Assembly (NCBI GenBank): GCA_958447915.1
Contig: CAUDCB010000044.1
Location: 1-12,874 of the forward strand
Reading direction: 5' to 3'
From: an uncultured Collinsella sp.
Lineage (GTDB): Bacteria > Actinomycetota > Coriobacteriia > Coriobacteriales > Coriobacteriaceae
DNA length: 12,874 nt
This document shows, piece after piece, positions 1-6,310 of this stretch. Numbering within the stretch: the stretch's first letter is position 1; every line of letters begins with the position of its first letter. The translations under genes and the position numbers were made by a program. The notes below the pieces were generated by a model. It made no database searches. It worked only from the letters and a program-made list of their open reading frames with translations, and was not told the DNA's origin.

Positions 1-651
1 GAGATGATGAGCCGCCTGCGCGAGCTAGGCCGCGTGGATTGGGTGCTCGACGAGTTGCGTCCTCTGGCCGACGAGTCGCACTACCGCGCCGACCGTCACG
101 AGGCGTTCCGTAAGGTTAAGCGTATCAACTCGTGCAGCCGCCATCAGCTGGGCATTGCGCGCGAGCTTGCCGCCTGGCGCGAGGACCGCGCTGAGCGACG
201 CAACATCCCGCGCAAGTGGGTCATGTCCGACGATACGCTGCTGGCGCTCGTGAAGCGTAACCCTGTGCGCGTTGAGGAGTTCCGCAGCATCCGCGGTACC
301 GACCAGCTGGGGGAGCGCGATGTGGACGGTGCGTTGATGGCCATCAAGCGCGGCGCGAGCTGCCCGCACGATCGCCTGCCGCTCATGGTGCGCGGGCATC
401 GCCAGATTTCGCCGGAGCTGGAGAGCGTGACTGACCTTATGTATGCGCTTATCCGCTTGGTTGCCGAGCGTTCGGGCGTGGCGACCTCGGTCATTGCCTC
501 GCGCGATGACCTGGCCGACTATATTGAGCACCCCGAGCAGAGCCCCCTGCGCGAAGGCTGGCGCTTTGAGCTCGTGGGCTCGCGCCTGGACGATTTGCTC
601 TCGGGCAATATGGGGTTGACGGTGAAGGACGGCAAAATCGAGCTTTTGTAG
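1..651 (+). CDS. rnd: Ribonuclease D, C-terminal part (5' end outside window)
   Basis: This is the C-terminal 216 residues of a protein whose frame is open to the left edge (GAG at base 1), so the gene begins upstream; the ATGs at 4 and 7 are probably internal. The segment from about residue 40 to 115 resembles an HRDC domain, with the pattern AAWREDRAERRNIPRKW, then VMSDDTLLALVKRNP and a run of short helices. This is the RNase D arrangement, in which an N-terminal DEDD 3'-5' exonuclease domain is followed by HRDC domains that bind RNA; the family trims 3' ends of tRNA precursors and other structured RNAs. The exonuclease domain is not in the window, so the call rests on the HRDC-like part alone. 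A RecQ-type helicase also carries HRDC, but the sequence before the domain (LRELGRVDWVLDELRPL) fits RNase D better. The stop is TAG at 649-651. Confidence 0.75.
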   Translation, partial: EMMSRLRELGRVDWVLDELRPLADESHYRADRHEAFRKVKRINSCSRHQLGIARELAAWREDRAERRNIPRKWVMSDDTLLALVKRNPVRVEEFRSIRGTDQLGERDVDGALMAIKRGASCPHDRLPLMVRGHRQISPELESVTDLMYALIRLVAERSGVATSVIASRDDLADYIEHPEQSPLREGWRFELVGSRLDDLLSGNMGLTVKDGKIELL

Positions 652-658
652 TCATATG

Positions 659-686
659 GTTACGCGGTTTTACCAAACCGCGTAAC
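659..686. repeat. Perfect 12-bp inverted repeat after the RNase D gene
   Basis: GTTACGCGGTTT (659-670) and AAACCGCGTAAC (675-686) are exact reverse complements around a 4-nt TACC loop. It begins 7 bases after the RNase D stop codon and is well placed to end that transcript, but no T-run follows, so it is not a textbook intrinsic terminator. It may act as a 3' end-stabilising hairpin or as part of the larger palindromic block that follows. Confidence 0.8.
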
Positions 687-699
687 AGCTCGACGCTGC

Positions 700-797
700 A
701 AACGGCCGAGAGCGGCAATCTGACGTTCAATCGTCGCTCGCGTACCAAAGTACGCGTCGCTTCTCTTTCACGTCACCTTGCTCGCTCTCGGCCGTTT
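700..797. repeat. 98-nt nested palindromic element
   Basis: The outer arms AAACGGCCGAGAGCG (700-714) and CGCTCTCGGCCGTTT (783-797) are perfect 15-bp reverse complements. Inside them GCAA (715-718) pairs with TTGC (778-781), TGACGT (721-726) with ACGTCA (770-775), and CGCGTAC (739-745) with GTACGCG (750-756) around a CAAA loop. The whole therefore folds as one long interrupted hairpin. It encodes no plausible protein. Possible roles are a dispersed REP/BIME-like repeat, a structured RNA, or a transcription boundary between the RNase D gene and the metallopeptidase gene. The pairing is seen directly; the function is unknown. Confidence 0.75.
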
Positions 798-823
798 TCG
801 CTGACATTGCCAAAACATTGATG

Positions 824-854
824 TTGATTTGCTGGTCAGTCGAATGGGTAAAAT
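824..854 (+). promoter_or_regulatory. Weak candidate promoter for the metallopeptidase gene
   Basis: TTGATT (824-829) and TAAAAT (849-854) are separated by 19 bp, and the gene starts at 890. The spacing is longer than the usual 17 bp and the -35 match is partial, so this is a suggestion only. Confidence 0.3.
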
Positions 855-889
855 GCCTCCAACGTGTAACTCGATTCGGAGGAATTCGC

Positions 890-1594
890 ATGCCTTATTA
901 CTATGGATACGGCTTTGGCATCGACCCGCTGTACCTGCTGGTTGTTCTTGTCTGCATGGTGCTTGGCCTTGCCGCACAGAACTATATCAACTCGACGTAC
1001 AAAACCTGGTCCAAGGTTCGCTCGGACGGCGACACGGGCGCCACGGTCGCTCGCCGCATGCTCGACGCCAACGGCTGCAACGCCGTGGGTATCAAGGGTG
1101 TCGCTGGCGAGCTCACCGACCACTACAACCCGCAGGATAACAACCTGTACCTCTCGGACGCCAACCGTTCGGGCGGGTCGGTCGCAAGCGTTGCCGTCGC
1201 CTGCCACGAGGCGGGCCATGCCGCCCAGCGTCAAAGCGGTTACGCCATGATGAAGGTTCGCACCGCCCTCGTGCCGGTCGTCAACTTTACCCAGAACACC
1301 TGGACCATCGTGTTGCTCTTGGGCCTGTTTATGAACATCGCGGGACTCACGACCCTCGCACTGATCTTCTTCTCGTTTAGCGTGCTGTTCCAACTGGTTA
1401 CGCTGCCGGTTGAGATTGATGCCAGTCGGCGTGCCGTGGCGTATATTGAGCAGTCGGGTATGAGCTCCAAGCAGGTCAACGGTGCCAAGAAGGTGCTGAC
1501 GGCCGCCGCGCTTACCTATGTGGCTGCGGCGCTCACCTCGATTATTCAGCTGCTCTATCTTATGGCTCGCTACAACAGAAACTCCAACCGATAA
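890..1594 (+). CDS. Membrane zinc metallopeptidase, YugP type
   Basis: A 234-residue membrane protein of the neutral zinc metallopeptidase family represented by Bacillus YugP (Pfam Zn_peptidase_2). The zinc-binding HExxH motif is HEAGH at residues 106-110, just after the SGGSVASVAVACHEAGHAAQ block; LPVEIDAS (172-179) supplies the likely third zinc ligand, Glu175. Hydrophobic stretches at about 14-30, 127-146, 150-172 and 205-226 suggest a membrane anchor before the catalytic region and more spans after it. The substrate of this family is not well established. I chose ATG 890 because GGAGGA (878-883) lies 6 bases before it and the protein then begins MPYYYGYG, a typical start for the family; an in-frame ATG at 818 lacks a ribosome binding site and adds residues unlike the family. 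The gene appears to be transcribed alone, bounded by a palindromic block upstream and a GC-rich hairpin downstream. Confidence 0.88.
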   Translation: MPYYYGYGFGIDPLYLLVVLVCMVLGLAAQNYINSTYKTWSKVRSDGDTGATVARRMLDANGCNAVGIKGVAGELTDHYNPQDNNLYLSDANRSGGSVASVAVACHEAGHAAQRQSGYAMMKVRTALVPVVNFTQNTWTIVLLLGLFMNIAGLTTLALIFFSFSVLFQLVTLPVEIDASRRAVAYIEQSGMSSKQVNGAKKVLTAAALTYVAAALTSIIQLLYLMARYNRNSNR

Positions 1595-1610
1595 CAAATT
1601 GGGTCGCTGG

Positions 1611-1640
1611 GCGCCGCGGGGATTCGTGTCCCCGCGGCGC
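1611..1640 (+). terminator. GC-rich hairpin after the metallopeptidase gene
   Basis: GCGCCGCGGGGA (1611-1622) and TCCCCGCGGCGC (1629-1640) form a perfect 12-bp stem with a 6-nt loop, 17 bases after the stop codon. The following bases (TGTACTATG) contain few T residues, so this is either a T-poor terminator or a stabilising 3' hairpin. Confidence 0.6.
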
Positions 1641-1709
1641 TGTACTATGTGTTGGACTTGAATTTGCGCAGGGCCGAAGCCCTTGTGCACGATGACGAAA
1701 GGAGGCTGC

Positions 1710-3161
1710 GTGGCAGGCTGGAATCTGACCGGCAATACCGTTTCCGCCGAGTTCGACGGTTCGGACGAGCAGGAGCGTAAGGAGCTCAGCGTGAGCCAGG
1801 CGGTAGAGATCGCCGCCGGTGCGCTCGATGCCATTCCGCAGCTGAGCGTTCTGGGCGAGGTCACGGGCTTCCGTGGCCCCAATGCCCGAAGCGGCCACTG
1901 CTACTTCCAGATTAAGGACGACTCGGCCGCCGTTGACTGCATCATCTGGAAGGGCGCCTACCTTAAACGCACCTTCGACTTGCGCGATGGCATGCAGGTG
2001 AGCTTTAAGGGCAGCTTCAATCTCTATAAGGCCACCGGCCGCATGAGCTTTGTCGCTCGCTCGTTTTCGCTGGCGGGGGAGGGTCTGCTGCGTCAACAAG
2101 TGGCACAACTGGCCGAAAAGTTACGCCGCGAGGGCCTGATGGACGAAGCGCGCAAGCGCCGCATCCCGGTGTTTTGCTCACGCGTGGCGGTCGTCACCTC
2201 GCTTTCGGGTGCCGTAATCGACGACGTCAAGCGCACGCTGCGCCGTCGCAACCCGCTTGTCGAGCTTGTTTGCGTGGGTGCCAAGGTGCAAGGCGAGGGT
2301 GCGCCGGCCGAGCTCATTGAGGGCCTGCGCCGCGCCGCTTCCATTGCGCCGGCGCCCGACTGTATTTTGCTGGTGCGCGGCGGCGGCTCCTTTGAGGACC
2401 TCATGACCTTTAATGACGAGGAGCTTGCCCGCGCGGTGGCGGCTTGTCCTGTGCCCGTGGTGACCGGCATTGGCCATGAGCCCGATACCTCGATTTGCGA
2501 CATGGTGAGCGACCGCCGCGCCTCCACGCCCACGGCGGCGGCAGAATCGGTGGCGCCGGCTATGACGGAGTTGGCCGATGTGCTCGAGGCGCGCCATCAG
2601 CGTCTGGGTGCCGCGATGGCATCGATGATCGGGTCGGATCAGGTCGATCTGGAAATGCTCGATCAGCGCGGTCGCCGTGCCTGGGATACCTATACGGCTC
2701 GCTTGGGCGATGCGCTCGATGCGGCTGCGTGCCGCCCGTGCCTCAACGACCCCACATTTATGGTCGAGCGTCGCGAGTCTGAGCTTGCCCTGACGGCCGA
2801 TCGCCTGTCGGGCGCCATAGCGCGCTCGGTCGGGACATTTCGCTCCAACTTTGAGCACCTGCCCGAGCGTCTGGTTGCAAGCACCTCGGGGCTCGATGGC
2901 AAGCGCCATGCGCTCGCGCTTGCGAGTTCTCGTCTGGAGCATCAGGGGCGCACGATGCTCAGCAAGCCAGCGTCCGACCTGGGCCGTGCCGCGGCCTCGC
3001 TCGATGCCCTGTCGCCGCTCAAGGTGCTTGCCCGTGGCTATTCCATCGCGTACAGCGATGATGGGGTGGCTACGAGCGCCAAGACCTTTAAGCCCGGCGA
3101 CGCCATCCGCGTGCGCATGGCAGACGGCAACGTAGCGGCAACGGTCGATACGGTCGAGTAG
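1710..3161 (+). CDS. xseA: Exodeoxyribonuclease VII large subunit
   Basis: The large, catalytic subunit of exonuclease VII, which degrades single-stranded DNA from both ends into oligonucleotides in the cytoplasm and works with many copies of XseB. From the GTG start the protein is 483 residues. An N-terminal OB-fold DNA-binding domain spans about 26-122 (GEVTGF, then GHCYFQIKDD). The catalytic domain follows, with RGGGSFEDL at 223-231 and the GIGHEPDTSICD...ADRRA-type block, here TGIGHEPDTS to ASTPTAAAE, at about 252-279; the latter is a family hallmark. The C-terminal part is helical and ends with a small conserved LARGYSI block. GTG 1710 is preferred because AAAGGAGG (1698-1705) lies 4 bases before it; the in-frame ATG at 1692 has no ribosome binding site. 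About 16 residues precede the start of homology compared with E. coli XseA. xseB follows 42 bp downstream, giving a two-gene operon. Confidence 0.95.
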   Translation: MAGWNLTGNTVSAEFDGSDEQERKELSVSQAVEIAAGALDAIPQLSVLGEVTGFRGPNARSGHCYFQIKDDSAAVDCIIWKGAYLKRTFDLRDGMQVSFKGSFNLYKATGRMSFVARSFSLAGEGLLRQQVAQLAEKLRREGLMDEARKRRIPVFCSRVAVVTSLSGAVIDDVKRTLRRRNPLVELVCVGAKVQGEGAPAELIEGLRRAASIAPAPDCILLVRGGGSFEDLMTFNDEELARAVAACPVPVVTGIGHEPDTSICDMVSDRRASTPTAAAESVAPAMTELADVLEARHQRLGAAMASMIGSDQVDLEMLDQRGRRAWDTYTARLGDALDAAACRPCLNDPTFMVERRESELALTADRLSGAIARSVGTFRSNFEHLPERLVASTSGLDGKRHALALASSRLEHQGRTMLSKPASDLGRAAASLDALSPLKVLARGYSIAYSDDGVATSAKTFKPGDAIRVRMADGNVAATVDTVE

Positions 3162-3203
3162 ACCGCGTTTCATAGCGATAAACCTTTAGGAAAGGAAACA
3201 GAT

Positions 3204-3470
3204 ATGGCAGAGAAGACCCCGGTCGAGCAGCTTACGTACAAGCAGGCTTCGCAGGAGTTGGAGCTCATCATACGCAGCTTGGAGTCGGGCGATATGGAGC
3301 TCGAGGAGTCGCTCGAGAGCTATACTCGCGGCGTCGAGCTCCTCAAGAGCCTGCGCACCCGCCTGTCCGATGCCGAGCAGAAGGTCTCGGTGCTCCTTAA
3401 GGACGTCGACGGCAACGACGTACTCGCCGACGGCGAAGCCGCCAACACCGACGACAACCTCTCGTTCTAA
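3204..3470 (+). CDS. xseB: Exodeoxyribonuclease VII small subunit
   Basis: An 88-residue acidic helical protein, the usual size for XseB. LTYKQASQELELIIRSLESG near the N-terminus, followed by MELEESLESYTRGVELLKSL, is the conserved pair of helices that pack against the C-terminal helices of XseA; the small subunit is needed for a stable, active holoenzyme. The last 20 residues or so are polar and acidic and probably disordered. ATG 3204 is preceded by AGGAAAGGA (3188-3196) at normal spacing. The gene lies 42 bp after xseA on the same strand and has no promoter of its own that I can see. It is convergent with the MerR-type gene; a long palindrome occupies the space between. Confidence 0.95.
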   Translation: MAEKTPVEQLTYKQASQELELIIRSLESGDMELEESLESYTRGVELLKSLRTRLSDAEQKVSVLLKDVDGNDVLADGEAANTDDNLSF

Positions 3471-3506
3471 CCATCTCGCAGTCCACTTTGGGGCAGTTCA
3501 TTTTGG

Positions 3507-3588
3507 GACGGGGCTTTTTTGACTACCTCTTGTCGGCTGCCTCGCCGAGCACTTGCGTTTGCGAAAAAGTAGTCAAAAAAGCCCCGTC
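3507..3588. repeat. 82-nt palindrome with perfect 20-bp arms
   Basis: The arms at 3507-3526 and 3569-3588 are exact 20-bp reverse complements (GACGGGGCTTTTTTGACTAC on the left). Beyond one mismatch (3506/3589) the pairing continues for 5 bp (GTTTT-type left side 3501-3505 with 3590-3594). Inside the 42-nt central part, TCGGC (3533-3537) and GCCGA (3544-3548) form a nested hairpin. The element lies between the convergent xseB and MerR-type genes. The T6 run is inside the stem rather than after it, so this is not a standard intrinsic terminator, although it could block transcription from either side. A dispersed repeat or MITE-like element is also possible. Confidence 0.85.
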
Positions 3589-3666
3589 GCAAAAAGACTA
3601 CCCTGGTGGCTTGGCCATTGGAGGTGAATGTTGCTTGCCTTTTGGCGTGTTAGGTGAGTTGAGGCG

Positions 3667-4497
3667 CTATCGCTGGTCGATTTCACCGGGTTCAACCATT
3701 ATTTCTAGCGTGTGTAAATATTCATCTTGATTGTCAGATATGTATTCGCTTACATACCAGAATTCTAGAAGAGGCCCTGCGGCAATGAGATGATTCTGGT
3801 CCATGAATTCATTCATTTCCTTCCATATTGTCGGCGTTATTTCTGCAGGTCCGGTGGTTGTCCTGCAAAGATAGTCGCCTTCTGGGAAAATCTCGCACCC
3901 TTTATCGTCGATTGATCCGAGTGAAAGCAGCGTCTTCTCTGCTACCAGGCAACCGTCGGCGCTTCTGCGCGATGGGTCAAGGATGAAGCATGGAACCGTG
4001 TGTATCGAATCGATTTCCATCCCGAGTTCTTTCATGCGCTTAATGGTGGCGTAGGGAATTATGTCGCCGCTTAGCTCATCCTCGCTTACGACGACATATC
4101 CTCGGGGTCCCTTATGAACCACCCTCGACTGTTTTTCCTCGCGTGCTCTTAACGACATGGATATGTTCTGCATGCAATGCTCGATCTTTCGGCGCCGTTG
4201 CGATAGTTTTGCTATGGCTGCGTTGATGCTATCAAGTTCGTTGCTGAACAGTTCAAAGCTCGTTTCGAGTGAATGGTTATCTAGGAAAGATCTGATTTCG
4301 CTAAGCGTGTAGTTCATATTGAGCATTGACATGATGATGTTGAGTCTGCCGAAATCGTCCTTCCTGTATTCACGGTAGGCATTCGCCCCGCGCTTTGGGG
4401 CAACTAAACCAATTGCCTCGTAATAGCGAAGAGTGTCTGCGCTTACGCCGTAGAGGCCGGCCGTCTGCTTGATATTAAGGGAAAACTCGCGTTCCAT
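3667..4497 (-). CDS. MerR-family regulator with GyrI-like effector domain
   Basis: A 276-residue transcription regulator. Residues 8-45 form a MerR-type winged helix-turn-helix (VSADTLRYYEAIGLVAPKR, then YREY), and residues to about 70 complete the DNA-binding domain. A long helix at about 80-122 is the dimerising coiled coil. The C-terminal part (about 130-270) has the layout of a GyrI-like/AraC effector-binding domain as in BmrR, which binds small, often hydrophobic cationic molecules; this assignment is by layout and length, and is less sure than the HTH. The start at ATG 4497 is chosen because GGAAGG (4509-4504 on this strand) lies 6 bases before it; the only upstream in-frame start is a TTG at 4530. 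It is transcribed divergently from the carboxylesterase gene across 245 bp, so it is the likely regulator of the esterase and transporters. Base composition is low in GC: 23 of 60 bases at 4261-4320. Confidence 0.88.
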   Translation of the reverse strand: MEREFSLNIKQTAGLYGVSADTLRYYEAIGLVAPKRGANAYREYRKDDFGRLNIIMSMLNMNYTLSEIRSFLDNHSLETSFELFSNELDSINAAIAKLSQRRRKIEHCMQNISMSLRAREEKQSRVVHKGPRGYVVVSEDELSGDIIPYATIKRMKELGMEIDSIHTVPCFILDPSRRSADGCLVAEKTLLSLGSIDDKGCEIFPEGDYLCRTTTGPAEITPTIWKEMNEFMDQNHLIAAGPLLEFWYVSEYISDNQDEYLHTLEIMVEPGEIDQR

Positions 4498-4542
4498 GTC
4501 ACACCTTCCGACTGCCCTAGGGCCACTCAAAACCTTGGAGCT

Positions 4543-4548
4543 ATTCTA
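4543..4548 (-). promoter_or_regulatory. Candidate -10 box for the MerR-type gene
   Basis: Read on the - strand this is TAGAAT, about 45 bases upstream of the MerR-type start codon. No convincing -35 box is visible at 16-18 bp from it, so the support is weak. Confidence 0.25.
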
Positions 4549-4613
4549 ATGTTTGTTACTCCGTCATTGTCGGGCAAGCGGTCGTTTTGACGAGGTGAAC
4601 GGTCTTAAGCGCT

Positions 4614-4633
4614 TGGTATCCAGCTGGTATTCC
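4614..4633 (+). promoter_or_regulatory. Candidate operator: direct repeat TGGTATCC/TGGTATTCC
   Basis: TGGTATCC (4614-4621) and TGGTATTCC (4625-4633) repeat with an 11-bp period, one helical turn, and the palindrome CCAGCTGG (4620-4627) spans the junction. The pair ends 14 bp before the -35 box of the esterase promoter, a plausible place for a regulator to bind. No protein can be assigned from the sequence. Confidence 0.3.
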
Positions 4634-4647
4634 ATCGAAACACGTCG

Positions 4648-4678
4648 TTGACCTTTGACTTTCTCCATATTCTAAGAT
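4648..4678 (+). promoter_or_regulatory. MerR-type promoter with 19-bp spacer for the esterase gene
   Basis: TTGACC (4648-4653) and TAAGAT (4673-4678) are separated by 19 bp. MerR-family activators act on promoters with 19-20 bp spacers, which they underwind so that RNA polymerase can open them. Transcription would start near 4685, leaving about 58 bases of leader before the esterase ATG. I could not find a clean dyad inside the spacer, which such an operator should have, so the call is moderate. Confidence 0.5.
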
Positions 4679-4742
4679 GGTTTCAAGCCAGCTAGCTTAA
4701 ATCATATCGATCTAGCATCTTAATTGTGAGGAAGGACAAGCA

Positions 4743-6233
4743 ATGAAGGTCAAGACTAGGACGGGTATAGTTTCGGGCAAGACGCTCGAAAACGGGGTTG
4801 AAGCTTTTTTGGGCATTCCCTATGCAAAGCAGCCGGTAGGTGATCTTCGTTGGCGTGCCCCTGAGCGCCTTGATGATTCCGATGAGGAAATTGAATGCGT
4901 GGAATTCGGGCATTCTGCCAGGCAATTTATCGATGAAGTTGAACTCGCTTCGCTTCATGAGCAAGGGGAGGATTGCCTGAGCCTTAACGTGTGGGTCAGG
5001 GGACACGCACGCAAGAACCTTCCTGTCATGGTATATATCCATGGTGGTGCCTACTTCTCAGGTGGATCTGCCGACCCGCTATATAACGGCTCCAATTTTG
5101 CGGCAGCGAAGGATGTCGTTATTGTTTCGATTAACTACCGGCTGAACTTGTTTGGGTCGCTGCTGCTCGATTGCCTGCCGGGCGGAGAGGACTACAAAGA
5201 CGCCGGCTATCTTGCCATTCTTGATCAAATCCGTGCGCTCGAGTGGGTGCATGAGAATATTTCGGCCTTCGGCGGTGACCCCAATTGTGTCACGCTTTTC
5301 GGTGAGTCGGCAGGCTCTTCCAGCCAGGCTCTTCTTTCCATATTGCCAGAGGCAAATAAGTATTTCCAACGTGCGATTTTGGAGTCCGGCCCTATCCAGC
5401 TTTATAAGACCCGCGAGCGCGGCGAGTACTTTGCTCGGGAGTTCGCCGAAATCATGGGATGCAAAACCGCCCAAGAGCTCTTAGCGAAGTCGGCAGACGA
5501 GCTCATTGAGGGCATGCAGGTGTGGTGCGATCGTCATACCTACGAAGTGTCGCTAATTTTCTCGCCGGTTTGCGACGGGTCTTTTCTTCCCAAGAAGCCG
5601 ATGAAGGCCTGGGCGGAGGGCGCAGCCAAGGATATCGATATCATGATTGGATGTACCGAGGACGAGTTTACTTATTTCCATTTCTATTTCGATGACCTTC
5701 CCGGATTCTGGCACGGCCAATTCCCGATTCATTTTGATGATCAGATTGATATCGATTACTGGGAGCAAGCATATCGAAAGGCATGGCCTGAGCGCGATTT
5801 TGCCGAGAATTACACCAATTTTATGAACTCAACCGGTTTCTTTGTCGGCACCGACCTTATGGCTGAAGAGCAGTCGGCGTTTAAGCCCGTGTACAACTAT
5901 TTGTTCCGTTATAAATCTCGTGTCGAGGGAATGGGTTCTTGCCACGCAATCGAGGTGCCGTTCGTTTTCAAGAATCTTGATACCGCGAGTGGTCTGATGT
6001 TTACGGGTGACAATCCTCCAGCGCATCTCGCGGATGAAATGAACGATGCGTGGTTCAGCTTTGCGAAGACGGGCAAACCGTTTGTTGAGGGCAAGGCACC
6101 ATGGGACCCCTATACCGCTGAGAACCACATTCATATGGTAATTGACGAAAACGAGTGGAAGCCGGTGCATTCGCTGCATGCCAAAGAAGATTCGGTGTTC
6201 CGTCCTATGTACGAGGTACTACTCAACGATTAG
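4743..6233 (+). CDS. Type B carboxylesterase (para-nitrobenzyl esterase family)
   Basis: A 496-residue alpha/beta-hydrolase of the type B carboxylesterase family (Pfam COesterase), the same length class as Bacillus subtilis PnbA. It hydrolyses carboxylic esters; the natural substrate is unknown. The catalytic triad can be read directly: Ser189 in GESAG (187-191), Glu308 in GCTEDE (303-308) and His401 in SCHAIEVPFVF. The oxyanion hole is HGGAY at 100-104. N-terminal family signatures are FLGIPYAKQPVGDLRW (22-37) and EDCLSLNVW (76-84). There is no signal peptide, so it should act in the cytoplasm, which implies that its substrate is taken up or made inside. ATG 4743 has GAGGAAGGA (4728-4736) 6 bases before it. 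It is the first gene after the 19-bp-spacer promoter and is followed 77 bp later by an MFS gene, so the two are probably co-transcribed. Confidence 0.93.
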   Translation: MKVKTRTGIVSGKTLENGVEAFLGIPYAKQPVGDLRWRAPERLDDSDEEIECVEFGHSARQFIDEVELASLHEQGEDCLSLNVWVRGHARKNLPVMVYIHGGAYFSGGSADPLYNGSNFAAAKDVVIVSINYRLNLFGSLLLDCLPGGEDYKDAGYLAILDQIRALEWVHENISAFGGDPNCVTLFGESAGSSSQALLSILPEANKYFQRAILESGPIQLYKTRERGEYFAREFAEIMGCKTAQELLAKSADELIEGMQVWCDRHTYEVSLIFSPVCDGSFLPKKPMKAWAEGAAKDIDIMIGCTEDEFTYFHFYFDDLPGFWHGQFPIHFDDQIDIDYWEQAYRKAWPERDFAENYTNFMNSTGFFVGTDLMAEEQSAFKPVYNYLFRYKSRVEGMGSCHAIEVPFVFKNLDTASGLMFTGDNPPAHLADEMNDAWFSFAKTGKPFVEGKAPWDPYTAENHIHMVIDENEWKPVHSLHAKEDSVFRPMYEVLLND

Positions 6234-6245
6234 TGAAAGAAGCCG

Positions 6246-6273
6246 CAATGGAGTGGGCTAATTAGCCCCATTG
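6246..6273 (+). other. Imperfect hairpin between esterase and first MFS gene
   Basis: CAATGG (6246-6251) pairs with CCATTG (6268-6273), and GGCT (6256-6259) with AGCC (6264-6267), leaving a 4-nt bulge and an AATT loop. There is no T-run after it. It may be a processing or stability element inside an esterase-MFS message rather than a terminator. Confidence 0.35.
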
Positions 6274-6310
6274 AATTCAGCTTGAACTATCCCTGCGTAA
6301 GGAGAAAGAA

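Noticed and set aside
836..1882. A 348-codon open frame on the - strand across the metallopeptidase and xseA start
   Set aside because: It crosses two well-supported genes and their intergenic hairpin and has no recognisable domain; GC-rich shadow.
2178..3173. A 331-codon open frame on the - strand over xseA
   Set aside because: It is Arg/His/Ala-rich with no family features and lies opposite the conserved xseA catalytic domain.
3621..3652. GGAGG followed by ATG in the xseB-MerR intergenic region
   Set aside because: The frame ends after eight codons (MLLAFWRV) and nothing suggests a leader peptide for a following gene.
3488..3730. An 80-codon open frame on the + strand after xseB
   Set aside because: It is made largely of the 3507-3588 palindrome and runs into the 3' end of the MerR-type gene; no ribosome binding site or family resemblance.
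4607..4614. AAGCGCTT palindrome upstream of the esterase promoter
   Set aside because: At 8 bp with no matching flanks it is short enough to be chance, and no known operator fits.
4673..4722. TAAGATG (4673-4679) and CATCTTA (4716-4722) inverted repeat in the esterase leader
   Set aside because: Seven base pairs with a 36-nt gap is weak, and its left arm overlaps the -10 box by necessity; not strong enough for a feature.
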